DNA from: CAZHTF01 sp964535305 | Lineage (GTDB): Bacteria > Planctomycetota > Phycisphaerae > UBA1845 > Fen-1342 | Assembly (NCBI GenBank): GCA_964535305.1 | Contig: CAZHTF010000032.1 | Span: 1-32,693, forward strand | Reading direction: 5' to 3' | Length of the DNA stretch: 32,693 nt | In this document: positions 7,860 to 15,235 of the stretch, piece by piece | Position numbering within the stretch: position 1 is the stretch's first letter | Layout of the letters: the number at the start of each line of letters is the position of its first letter | Notes under the pieces: model-generated | What the model was told of the DNA's origin: nothing | The model's database searches: none | Seen by the model: only the letters and a program-made list of their open reading frames with translations | Program-made: the position numbers and the translations under genes

Positions 7860-8399
7860 ATGTCGCCGCTGGATCCAAACGTCATCGAGCGCTGCCTGGC
7901 GGGCGATCAGGCGGCCTGGAGCGACCTGGTCGACTACTACGCCGGCCTGGTCTACTCGATCCCGCGAAAGCTGGGCCTGCCCGCTGATGTCTGCGACGAT
8001 GTGGCGCAAACCGTCTTCGCGACGCTTGCGCGGCGGCTCAGCAGCGTCCGCGAAGTGTCCAGTCTGGCCGGTTGGCTGGCGACGGTCGCCCGGCGCGAGT
8101 CGTGGCGTGCCCGTAGGGCCCAGCGTCGCGGCCGCGATGAATCCGGTCCGCTCGATGCGGACGTTCCGGTCGAAGATCGCGAGCTGCGGCGCGTCGAGCA
8201 GATTCTCCGCATGCGCTGGCTGCTGAACGGCCTAGACCCGCGCTGCCGCGATCTGCTGACCGCGCTCTTCCTCTCCGAGACGACGCCGAGCTACGAGGAG
8301 ATCGCCGCCCGGCTCTCCATCCCGCTCGGAAGTATCGGACCCACGCGGCAGCGCTGCCTGGCTAAGCTCGCTAGCCAGATGCAGTCGGACGCGACCTGA
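7860..8399 (+). CDS. ECF-type (sigma-70 family) RNA polymerase sigma factor
   Basis: A 179-residue extracytoplasmic-function sigma factor. Region 2 (about residues 8-75) shows the usual pattern, with DQAAWSDLVDYYAGLVYSI, then DVCDDVAQTVFATLARRL (the 2.2 core-binding helix) and WLATVARRESWRARRAQRR. Region 4 (about 118-172) has CRDLLTALFLSETTPSYEEI and then ARLSIPLGSIGPTRQRCLAKL, the -35 recognition helix-turn-helix. No sigma-3 domain is present, as expected for ECF. The ATG at 7860 has no clear Shine-Dalgarno. It is the first gene of a plus-strand cassette: 143 bp later comes a short protein of anti-sigma type, then a TPR-CHAT protein and a subtilase. By analogy with other ECF loci it probably directs transcription of this cassette (inference). 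Confidence 0.9.
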   Translation: MSPLDPNVIERCLAGDQAAWSDLVDYYAGLVYSIPRKLGLPADVCDDVAQTVFATLARRLSSVREVSSLAGWLATVARRESWRARRAQRRGRDESGPLDADVPVEDRELRRVEQILRMRWLLNGLDPRCRDLLTALFLSETTPSYEEIAARLSIPLGSIGPTRQRCLAKLASQMQSDAT

Positions 8400-8542
8400 T
8401 GCCGACTGGCGAAAACGCGGCGTTCGCGAAGGCGTGCGCCGGTGCCGCAACGCGATCTTCACGGACTTTGCATCCGGCGTATTTTCCATGCGCCGCGTGC
8501 CCACAGGATCGGTAGATTCGAACCACGTGACTGGGGCCAGGT

Positions 8543-9193
8543 ATGCCGAGCGACGAAACGCAAGCGCGAATGACTCTGCTGATGGCCTACGTTCTCAACG
8601 AGCTGCCCGTAGAGCGGAAAGCCGCGCTCGAAACTGAGCTGGCGGCGAACGCGAAGCTGCGCGGCGAGCTTGCGCAGGCCCGCGCCCTGCTCACGCTGCT
8701 CACCGAACACGGCCGCGACGCCGCGAACTGGGAAGTGAACGCAAGCCAGCGCCGCCGCCTGCACGCGCTGCTCGCCGACCGCGACGTCAGTTGGTTGAGC
8801 GCGGCTGCGGAACGGGCGCGCGAGTGGATCGCGTGCCTGGTGTACGACAGCGCCAGCCCTCAGGCCGCGGTCGGCCTGCGCGGCGCGACGCGCGAGCGGC
8901 ATCTGATCTATCAGTTTGACCAAGGCGAGCTCGACCTGCGTTTCTCGCCGCTTGGTCCGTACGACGCCGCCGGATCGCCGCAGCGCGTCGAGCTGCTCGG
9001 GCAAGTCAGCGGGCCGTCGGCGTTCTCGTCGGCTGTGCTGCGGCGGCGCGACGCGCAGGCGCTCGAGGCGCCGCTGGATGCGGACGGTGTTTTCGACATC
9101 GCGCTCGAGCCTGGCGAGTACGAGCTGACGCTGCAGGGCGCCGAGCGCGCCATCGTGATTCCGGTGCTGGAGATCAGCGGAGCGGTGGGTTGA
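8543..9193 (+). CDS. Small anti-sigma-like protein of the CHAT cassette
   Basis: A 216-residue soluble protein with no membrane segment or Cys motif. The N-terminus (residues 10-55, LLMAYVLNELPVERKAALET, then a run ending in LRGELAQARALLTLL) has the helical pattern AYVLgEL...ER..lE..la....lr.el...r.l that opens many planctomycete and other anti-sigma or vWA-type regulator proteins next to ECF genes. The middle is uncharacterised. The C-terminus (about 130-216) looks beta-rich, with LDADGVFDIALEPGEYELTL, like a small Ig or carboxypeptidase-regulatory-like fold. Its position directly after the sigma gene and 4-nt overlap with the CHAT gene (TTG inside GGTTGA) suggest that it links sigma activity to the CHAT protein. 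Zinc-binding ZAS-type anti-sigma is unlikely because the HxxxCxxC motif is absent. Confidence 0.65.
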   Translation: MPSDETQARMTLLMAYVLNELPVERKAALETELAANAKLRGELAQARALLTLLTEHGRDAANWEVNASQRRRLHALLADRDVSWLSAAAERAREWIACLVYDSASPQAAVGLRGATRERHLIYQFDQGELDLRFSPLGPYDAAGSPQRVELLGQVSGPSAFSSAVLRRRDAQALEAPLDADGVFDIALEPGEYELTLQGAERAIVIPVLEISGAVG

Positions 9194-11994
9194 TTGCGAT
9201 CGAACATCTGGCCGACCTCGAGCCGCAACGCGTGCGCGAAGGTGTGGTCGCGCTGATCGGGCAGCGCGGCGACGCGGCCGAAGTCGCGGACTTCGCCAAG
9301 ACGCTCACGCTGACCGACGTCAATCGCGCCTTGCTCGTCGCGGATGCCGTGATCGGTGCGGCGGATGCGACCGACTGGCGCGGCCGGGCACGCGGGCTGG
9401 TGGCGCGAGCGCACGCGCTTTGCTATCTGAATCGCGTTGAAGAAGCGCTCAGCGCCATCGGGCAGGCGCAGGCACTGGCTTCGCGGGAGGGCGATTCACG
9501 CGAATTCGCCCACGCCGCCCTGACGCTGGTGCAACCGCTGGCGCTGGCCGGCCGCCTGGGCGACGCCGAGCATTACGCCGCCTCGGCGGCCGAGGCGTAT
9601 GCTGAGGCCGGGCTTTCGGTCGAGGCGGCCAAGGCGGCGGTGAACCGCGCGATCGTGCAACGCATGCAGGGCCGAGCCCGCGAGGCGCTTGCGACATTCG
9701 AGCAGGCCCGGCCGGCGCTGCGGGCGGACCCGATTCATCGGGCCGTGCTGGACAGCAATCGCGCCGAAGCCCTGCTGGACCTGGAGGAGTTCGACCGCGC
9801 CGCCGACGCCTTTGGCGCCGCGATCGACGCCTTCGAGCACGCCGGGAACCGCCACGCGGCCGCGATTGTCGAGGGCAACATCGCGCATCTGTACGGGCGG
9901 CAGGGACGCATGCACGACGCCCTGCGGCATTTCGAGCGCGCCCGGCGGCGATTTGAGGATTGCGGCGCAACTGCCGACTGGGCCCGGCTGCAGGCCGAGG
10001 AGGCCGAAACGCTGGCTTCGATCGGCGCGCTGCATGAGAGCGCCGCGCGATTCGGCGAAGCCGTGACGCAGCTCGACCAGGCCGGCCTGCCGCGCGAGGC
10101 CGCGTTCGCACAATTTGGCGCTGCGTTGGCGCTGATCCGCCTGCAGCGCGACGCCGCCGCCGAGCAGGCCTTGCTCGAAGCCCGCCGCCGCTTCGAAATA
10201 CTGCAGATTCCTCCGGCCCTGGCGCAGCTTGACGCGGCGGAAGCGGCGTTGCTCGAGCGCAGCGGCAAGCTCGCCGAAGCCGAGCAGCGCTTGCGGCTGG
10301 CGATCGAGAGCCTGGCGGCCACTCCGGTCAGCGCGGCGCAGCTTCGGGTGCGGCTCGCCGGGCTGCTGCTGCGGCGCGGCGCGTTGGATGGCTGTGACGA
10401 CTTGCTGCGGCACGCGGCGACCGTCCTCGATGCGCACGCGCTGCCGCTTCAGGCCGCGGCGCTGCATGCCTCGCGCGGCCGGCTGCTGGCACGGCGCGCC
10501 CAGCGCGCAGCGGCCCTGGCCGAGTTTGAGCGGGCGATTGAGGCCGTCGAGCGCGCCCGCGTCATGCTGCCCAGCGAGCGGCTGCGGGCCACCTGGCTCG
10601 CGGCCGGCAGCGACATCTTTCTCGAAGCCGCCTCGGTCGCGCTCGACCTGGCGGACGCGGACGGCATGGCGTTCGCGTATCTGGCGCTCGAGCGCCTGCG
10701 GGCCCGCTCGCTGCTCGAACTGTTCGATGCGCCCACGCTCGACCCTTCGCCGCGACCCGCCGACGACGACCGGCTCGCGCACGAATTCGACCAGCTTCGC
10801 GCCCGGCTGCACGCCGCGTATCAGCGGCTCGGGCTGGGCGTCGGCGAAAGTCACAGCCCCAGCGAGCTGGCGGCGCAGCAGGCGCGCGTGGCGCGGCTGG
10901 AGCGCGATCTGCTCGCGCTGGAGGCGCGGCTGGCCGCGACCGCGCGGCTGGCTCCGGTCTTCAGTCGTCCCGCATCGCTGGACGAGGCTCGTCGGCGCCT
11001 GCCGGACCAACTGGCCGTGCTGAAGTACTTCGCCGAAGCCGACGCGATGAGCGCCATGGTCGTTCGCCGCGACGGCAGCGCGGTGCACCGACGGATTTGC
11101 AGCCTGGCGCAGCTCGCGATTCTGACGCGCCGCTACGAGTTTCAGATGCAGCGGGCCATCGCCCGCGGTCCGCGGCTGGGCGCCTGCGATCCCGGCCCGG
11201 CGCGGTCCGCCGCCCAGTCGCTGCACGATTGCCTGCTCGCGCCGCTGGCGGCCGATCTCGAGCGCTGCACGCGCGTGGCGATCGTGCCGTACGGCGCCCT
11301 GCACGGCCTGCCGCTGCACGCGCTGGAGGGCCAGGCGCCGCCGCTGCTCGAGCGGGCCGATGTGGTCTACTGCCCGAGCCTTTCCACCGGACTGGCGCTG
11401 GGGCAGCGCCGCGCGGAGGACGATTGCTCGCTGGACCTGCTGGCCATCGGCGTCGGGCACCCGCTGGCGCCGCGGATGGTGCACGAAGCGCAGCAACTCG
11501 CCGGCAATCACGCGCGCCGCGCGGCGCTGGCGGCCGAGCGGGCCACGACCGCAAATTTCCGCGCCGCAGCCGCGACCGCACGCTGCGTGCATCTGGCAGT
11601 GCACTGCGTGTTTGACCCGGCGTTTACGCTGGGTGCGCGGCTGCAACTGGCCGACGGCTGGCTCGCAGTGCGCGACATCGCTTCGCTGCGGCTGCGCGGG
11701 AGCGCTATCATCCTTGCCGGCTGTGAGACCGGCCGAACCGCGGGCGACACGGGCGAAGAGCGCTTCGGCCTATTGCGCGCGTTTCTGGCCGCCGGCGCAC
11801 GTCTGGTAATTGGCTCACTCTGGCCAATCTCGGACGAGCACGCACAGGTTTTCTTTGAACGGCTCTACGAAGGGCTGCCGCCGGGGGCCGATCTGGCCCC
11901 GCAGCATCTGCGTCAGGCGCAATTGGCGCAGCGCGCTGCCGGGGTACACCCCGCATTCTGGGCGGGATTGTTCTGCTACGGAGGAATCCAATGA
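9190..11994 (+). CDS. TPR-repeat protein with C-terminal CHAT caspase-like protease domain
   Basis: A 934-residue cytosolic protein. Residues 1 to about 500 are tandem helical hairpins of TPR type (Ala/Leu-rich, repeating patterns such as ARALAHALCYLNRVEEALSA and ALRHFERARRRFEDCGA). A helical linker follows, and residues about 600-934 form a CHAT domain, a clan CD (caspase/separase-like) peptidase. The catalytic dyad is visible: H805 in VHLAVHC and C845 in ILAGCETG, with the later conserved GARLVIGSLWPISD and a C-terminal FWAGLFCYGG. It starts at TTG 9190, overlapping the stop of the preceding gene, with GGAG 7 nt upstream. It ends in ATGA overlapping the subtilase start. In other bacteria TPR-CHAT proteases act as effectors in conflict or stress systems, cleaving partner proteins on a trigger; here the substrate is unknown. 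The neighbouring anti-sigma-like protein and secreted subtilase are candidates. Confidence 0.92.
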   Translation: MIAIEHLADLEPQRVREGVVALIGQRGDAAEVADFAKTLTLTDVNRALLVADAVIGAADATDWRGRARGLVARAHALCYLNRVEEALSAIGQAQALASREGDSREFAHAALTLVQPLALAGRLGDAEHYAASAAEAYAEAGLSVEAAKAAVNRAIVQRMQGRAREALATFEQARPALRADPIHRAVLDSNRAEALLDLEEFDRAADAFGAAIDAFEHAGNRHAAAIVEGNIAHLYGRQGRMHDALRHFERARRRFEDCGATADWARLQAEEAETLASIGALHESAARFGEAVTQLDQAGLPREAAFAQFGAALALIRLQRDAAAEQALLEARRRFEILQIPPALAQLDAAEAALLERSGKLAEAEQRLRLAIESLAATPVSAAQLRVRLAGLLLRRGALDGCDDLLRHAATVLDAHALPLQAAALHASRGRLLARRAQRAAALAEFERAIEAVERARVMLPSERLRATWLAAGSDIFLEAASVALDLADADGMAFAYLALERLRARSLLELFDAPTLDPSPRPADDDRLAHEFDQLRARLHAAYQRLGLGVGESHSPSELAAQQARVARLERDLLALEARLAATARLAPVFSRPASLDEARRRLPDQLAVLKYFAEADAMSAMVVRRDGSAVHRRICSLAQLAILTRRYEFQMQRAIARGPRLGACDPGPARSAAQSLHDCLLAPLAADLERCTRVAIVPYGALHGLPLHALEGQAPPLLERADVVYCPSLSTGLALGQRRAEDDCSLDLLAIGVGHPLAPRMVHEAQQLAGNHARRAALAAERATTANFRAAAATARCVHLAVHCVFDPAFTLGARLQLADGWLAVRDIASLRLRGSAIILAGCETGRTAGDTGEERFGLLRAFLAAGARLVIGSLWPISDEHAQVFFERLYEGLPPGADLAPQHLRQAQLAQRAAGVHPAFWAGLFCYGGIQ

Positions 11995-13265
11995 CCGCTG
12001 CGGATTCAGCACGACGCACGCGACTGAGCGGCGCACTCATTTCCCTGGTGCTCGCGCCGCTCGCCTGGGCCGACGAACCGCCTTGCGCCCAGGATCGCGG
12101 CATCGTCCAATTGCGGGCGGGCGAATCGATCGCGGCCTTTCACGCGCGCAACGGCACCACCACGCTGGCCGCGTTCGCCGCGCAGAATCTTTACCTGGTC
12201 ACGCTGCCGCCTGGCGTCGCCGCGGATCAGTTCGAAGCATTCGTCGCTACCGATCCCGGCGTGCTGCACGCCGATCTCAATTGCGAGGTGTCGATCCCGC
12301 TGTTGGATGGCAGCACGCGCAGCATTTTCTTCAATGTCGCCTCGGAGGCCTATTCCACGCAGCCCGCGATGGACCTGATCGGCGCCAGCAGCGCCGTGCG
12401 CCAGAGCGGCGGCCCCGCGATCAGCGTCGCTGTGCTTGATACGGGCGTCGGCCCACACGCGTACCTGACGGCGCGCCTGCTGAGCGGGTTCGACGTGCTC
12501 AGCGGCGGCACAAACACGACCGACGTGGGCGACGGACTCGACAACGACGGCGACGGCCTGGCGGACGAGATGGTCGGTCACGGCACAATGATCGCCGGGC
12601 TGATCACGCGCGTTGCCGCCAGCGTGCGCATCCTGCCGATCAAGGTGATGGACGACGAGGGCCTGGCCAGCACATTTTCGCTCACGCAGGGAATCTACCT
12701 GGCGGCGTCGGCCGGGGCGCGCGTGCTGAATATCAGCATGGGCCAGACGGTCGAATCCGATGTGCTCGCCGCCGCGGTCAGCTTTGCCGGCGCGCGCGGG
12801 GCGCTGATCGTCGCGGCCGCCGGCAACGATGATCGCGAGTCGCCGCTGCGCTACCCGGCCGGGTTGCCGCACGTAAATGTACTGGCGGTCGCCTCGACCT
12901 CGTTACTTGACGCGCGCAGCGTTTTCAGCAACTTCGGCACGCACATCGACTTGTCTGCCCCAGGCGAGACGCTGGTCAGCCTGCTGCCGGGCGGCGCGTT
13001 TGCACAGTCTGACGGCACAAGTTTCGCGACCCCGCTGGTCGCGGGCGCGGCGGCCGGCTGCCTCTTTGTGCGTCCCAGCAGCACGCCGACGCAACTGCGC
13101 GAGTTCATTCTGGGCGGCGCCTTGATTGTCGATCCGCTGAATCCGGGCTTCGAAGGCCGACTGGGCGCTGGCCGGCTGCGCGCCGATCAAGCCCTGCGGC
13201 ACGCGCGGCTGGGCATCGGTGCTCGCCCGAGCGCGCCGCGGAATCGCGACGCGTCGCAGCGCTGA
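11991..13265 (+). CDS. Secreted S8-family subtilisin-like serine protease
   Basis: A 424-residue subtilase. The signal peptide is TRLSGALISLVLAPLAWA after a basic start. A propeptide-like stretch runs to about residue 130. The catalytic triad is D150 (VAVLDTGVGPH), H197 (VGHGTMIAGL) and S344 (DGTSFATPLVAG), with the oxyanion Asn N279 in AAAGNDD. Just before His there is a calcium-loop-like insert, DGLDNDGDGLADE (about residues 181-193). No C-terminal anchor or sorting domain is seen. The start ATG lies in the ATGA overlap with the CHAT gene and has a strong GGAGGA Shine-Dalgarno, so the two are translated as a coupled pair. The pairing of a cytosolic CHAT protease with an exported subtilase under an ECF sigma factor is the unusual part. 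Confidence 0.94.
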   Translation: MTAADSARRTRLSGALISLVLAPLAWADEPPCAQDRGIVQLRAGESIAAFHARNGTTTLAAFAAQNLYLVTLPPGVAADQFEAFVATDPGVLHADLNCEVSIPLLDGSTRSIFFNVASEAYSTQPAMDLIGASSAVRQSGGPAISVAVLDTGVGPHAYLTARLLSGFDVLSGGTNTTDVGDGLDNDGDGLADEMVGHGTMIAGLITRVAASVRILPIKVMDDEGLASTFSLTQGIYLAASAGARVLNISMGQTVESDVLAAAVSFAGARGALIVAAAGNDDRESPLRYPAGLPHVNVLAVASTSLLDARSVFSNFGTHIDLSAPGETLVSLLPGGAFAQSDGTSFATPLVAGAAAGCLFVRPSSTPTQLREFILGGALIVDPLNPGFEGRLGAGRLRADQALRHARLGIGARPSAPRNRDASQR

Positions 13266-13311
13266 AGCGCGACCCGCACCGGGACGCGCGCGACGTCGCT
13301 TGAATCGCTGC

Positions 13312-13339
13312 TTGCATCATCCGCAATCGCGACTATGCT
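13312..13339 (+). promoter_or_regulatory. Candidate promoter for the peroxiredoxin-like gene
   Basis: TTGCAT (13312-13317), a 16-bp spacer and TATGCT (13334-13339). This would start RNA near 13346 and leave a short leader that carries GAGGGAG at 13362-13368. It would make the redox gene independent of the CHAT cassette. Both hexamers are imperfect. Confidence 0.38.
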
Positions 13340-13374
13340 CTTTTGCTACGCCCGCTGACACGAGGGAGCCGACA

Positions 13375-14166
13375 ATCTCGCAACCTGCGCTCAACGAACC
13401 CGCCTCCAATTCGCCAGCGCCCGACGGGCGCTTCGGCGGTACGGCGCTTCTTGGGCTGCTCGCGATCCTCGTCAGCCCGTTCGCCTACGTCGCGTTAGTC
13501 GATCAACCGTTCCTGCGCTCCACCAACCTGCCGCTGTACGCGCTGCTGGCATTTGGCGCGGTGCTAGCCCTGTTCGCGATCATCCGCGATCGACGGCGCT
13601 GGGTGCGCGGCGTGGGAATCACTTCGCTCGTTCTGGCGGGGCTGCTCGTCCCGGCCTGGGGCGCGCTCACCGCCCTGCCGGCGCGCTCCAGCACGCTCGA
13701 ATCTGCGCCGGATTTTGAGCTGCCAGATCACACCGGCCAGACCGTGACGCTCGCGGAGCTGCGCCGCAGCGGCCCACTGCTGCTGGTCTTCTATCGCGGA
13801 CATTGGTGACTGTTCTGCGTTTCGGAACTCCGCGGGCTCGGAGTCATTCACAAAGAACTGCAGAAGATCGGCGGGCGCGTGCTGGCCGTCAGCGTCGATA
13901 CGCCGGCGCAAAGCGCCGAGGTCGTCCGCAAGAACAAGCTGCCCTTCGCGATTCTCGCCGACGTCGATCGCCAGATGCTGCGGCGATTTGGGCTGCTGCA
14001 CGAGCGCGGCGGCCCCAGCGGTGAAGACATCGCCCTGCCGGCGCACCTGCTGATCGACCGCGACGGGCATATTCGTTGGCGCTGGCTTTCCAGGAGCGTG
14101 CAGGATCGTCCGTCGCCCGAGGTCTTACGCCAGCAGATCCAGATCCTGGCGGCATCGCCACGCTAG
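13375..14166 (+). CDS. Membrane-anchored peroxiredoxin-like protein, candidate selenoprotein (Sec145, UGA at 13807)
   Basis: A 263-residue redoxin. Three membrane helices (about residues 22-43, 52-70, 80-98) precede a thioredoxin-fold domain starting at SAPDFELPDHTGQTVTLAEL. The active site reads FYRGHW-[TGA]-LFC, where the Prx-like/AhpC-TSA family has FYRGxWCPxC. Past the TGA the same frame continues for 118 codons of clean family sequence (HKELQKIGGRVLAVSVDTPA, NKLPFAILADVDR, LLIDRDGHIRW) to a TAG. A UxxC motif plus a hairpin at SECIS distance argues for selenocysteine insertion, with C148 as the resolving Cys. The start is uncertain: no ATG, GTG or TTG is well placed. ATC at 13375 lies 6 nt after GAGGGAG and matches the expected length; a GTG at 13219 lies inside the subtilase gene. 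A Cys-to-stop mutation is the alternative. The selA, selB, selC and selD genes must lie elsewhere. Confidence 0.8.
13827..13844 (+). promoter_or_regulatory. SECIS-like hairpin downstream of the UGA
   Basis: A perfect 6-bp stem ACTCCG (13827-13832) / CGGAGT (13839-13844) closes the 6-nt loop CGGGCT. There are 23 nt between the UGA (13807-13809) and the loop, and a G is the second loop base. Known bacterial SECIS elements sit directly 3' of the UGA inside the coding region, with the apical loop about 16-37 nt away and a G among the first two loop bases. The element fits these rules, but short hairpins are common in GC-rich DNA. Confidence 0.6.
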
Positions 14167-14280
14167 CCGCGGCGCGCGAGATCGCGTTGTGGCGCTTGCG
14201 GTTTTTTGACCCGGCCTTCGCGATCGTCTAAAAAACTGGTTCGCCTCTCGGTCCTTGGGGCGACAGGAAAGAACCGCAAC

Positions 14281-15141
14281 GTGCCCAACTTCGCCGACCC
14301 GGAGGTCGCCTGCGAGTCCCTGTCTCAGGCCGCCAAGCTCAATCATGAAGACCCGGTCCGCCACGGAGCCACGCTGCGCTTCGGTGCTGCCGGCCAGGTG
14401 GTGATGACCGGCGACATGCATGGCAACCTGAAGAATTTCGAAAAGCTGCAGCGCTTCTGCAATCTCGAGAAGTCCCCCGGCCGCTGCGTGATTCTGCACG
14501 AGCTCATTCATCAGGAACTCACCACGCCGGGCCAGCTAGACCTTTCGATCGACCTGCTGGTGCGCGCGGCGCACTGGAAGTGCGAGTTCCCCGACAACGT
14601 TTTTTTCCTGCAATCCAATCATGAGCTGGCCCAGCTCCGCGGGCAGGAGATCACCAAGGGCGGCCGCTGCGTACTGCACGACTTCGAGCAAGGCGTGCTG
14701 GCCCGCTATGCCAATCGCGCCGCGGACGTGCTCGACGCCGCCCGCGCCTACATGGGCTCGCTGCCGCTCGCGGCCCGCACCGCCAGCGGCGTGTTCATGT
14801 CCCACAGCCTGCCCGACCCGATGGTGCTGGAGAATTTCGACATCGGCGTGTTCGACCGCGTCCCCGACCAGGCCGACATGAGCCCCGGCGGGCCGGGATA
14901 CTCGCTGGTATGGGGCCGTTTCCACTCGCCGCGCGAGGTCGAACGCTTCGCCCAGCGGCTGGGCGTCGAGTGCTTCCTGGTCGGCCACACGCCCCAGGAA
15001 ACCGGATACAACATCATCGGCCGGCTGATGATCGTCGCCAGCGACCACAACCACGGCGTGTTTCTGCCGATCGATCTGAGCCGCCAATACACGATGGAGC
15101 AGCTCGAACGCTCGCTCCGCAAGTTCGTTAGCGTCGAGTAG
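14281..15141 (+). CDS. Calcineurin-like metallophosphoesterase
   Basis: A 286-residue cytoplasmic protein of the calcineurin-like phosphoesterase superfamily. The metal-site motifs are recognisable but slightly non-standard: TGDMHGN (GDxHG) near residue 40, HELIHQE in the place of GDxxDRG, QSNHE (for GNHE) near residue 118, a His in SHSLPDP, and VGHTPQETGY near the C-terminus. The C-terminal part, IVASDHNHGVFLPIDL, forms the last strands. The start chosen is GTG 14281 with AGGAAAG 8 nt upstream; in-frame codons further up lie in a non-conserved stretch. The substrate cannot be told from sequence; serine/threonine-phosphoprotein and dinucleotide polyphosphate hydrolases both share these motifs. 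It is followed by ispH on the same strand 94 bp later. Confidence 0.85.
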   Translation: MPNFADPEVACESLSQAAKLNHEDPVRHGATLRFGAAGQVVMTGDMHGNLKNFEKLQRFCNLEKSPGRCVILHELIHQELTTPGQLDLSIDLLVRAAHWKCEFPDNVFFLQSNHELAQLRGQEITKGGRCVLHDFEQGVLARYANRAADVLDAARAYMGSLPLAARTASGVFMSHSLPDPMVLENFDIGVFDRVPDQADMSPGGPGYSLVWGRFHSPREVERFAQRLGVECFLVGHTPQETGYNIIGRLMIVASDHNHGVFLPIDLSRQYTMEQLERSLRKFVSVE

Positions 15142-15235
15142 AGTGCGTGATCGGCGTCCGTCGCGACGGGTGTCGGGCGCCGCGGCCGATTGGCTCTGGC
15201 CAGCGCGCCGCACGATCTGGAATACGCGAGGTCCC

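Noticed and set aside
8507..8531. TTCGAA flanked by GG/CC-like bases, resembling a tRNA T-loop
   Set aside because: The flanking five-base stems do not pair and no acceptor or anticodon arm can be drawn.
9496..11646. Very long open frame (716 codons) on the minus strand opposite the CHAT gene
   Set aside because: Composition is Arg/Gln/Gly-rich with no recognisable motif; it mirrors the codon bias of the CHAT gene in GC-rich DNA, and the sense strand has clear TPR and CHAT motifs.
13219..13809. GTG at 13219 as start of the peroxiredoxin-like gene, ending at the TGA
   Set aside because: It lies inside the subtilase gene, has no Shine-Dalgarno, and stopping at the TGA would delete the whole redox domain that clearly continues in frame.
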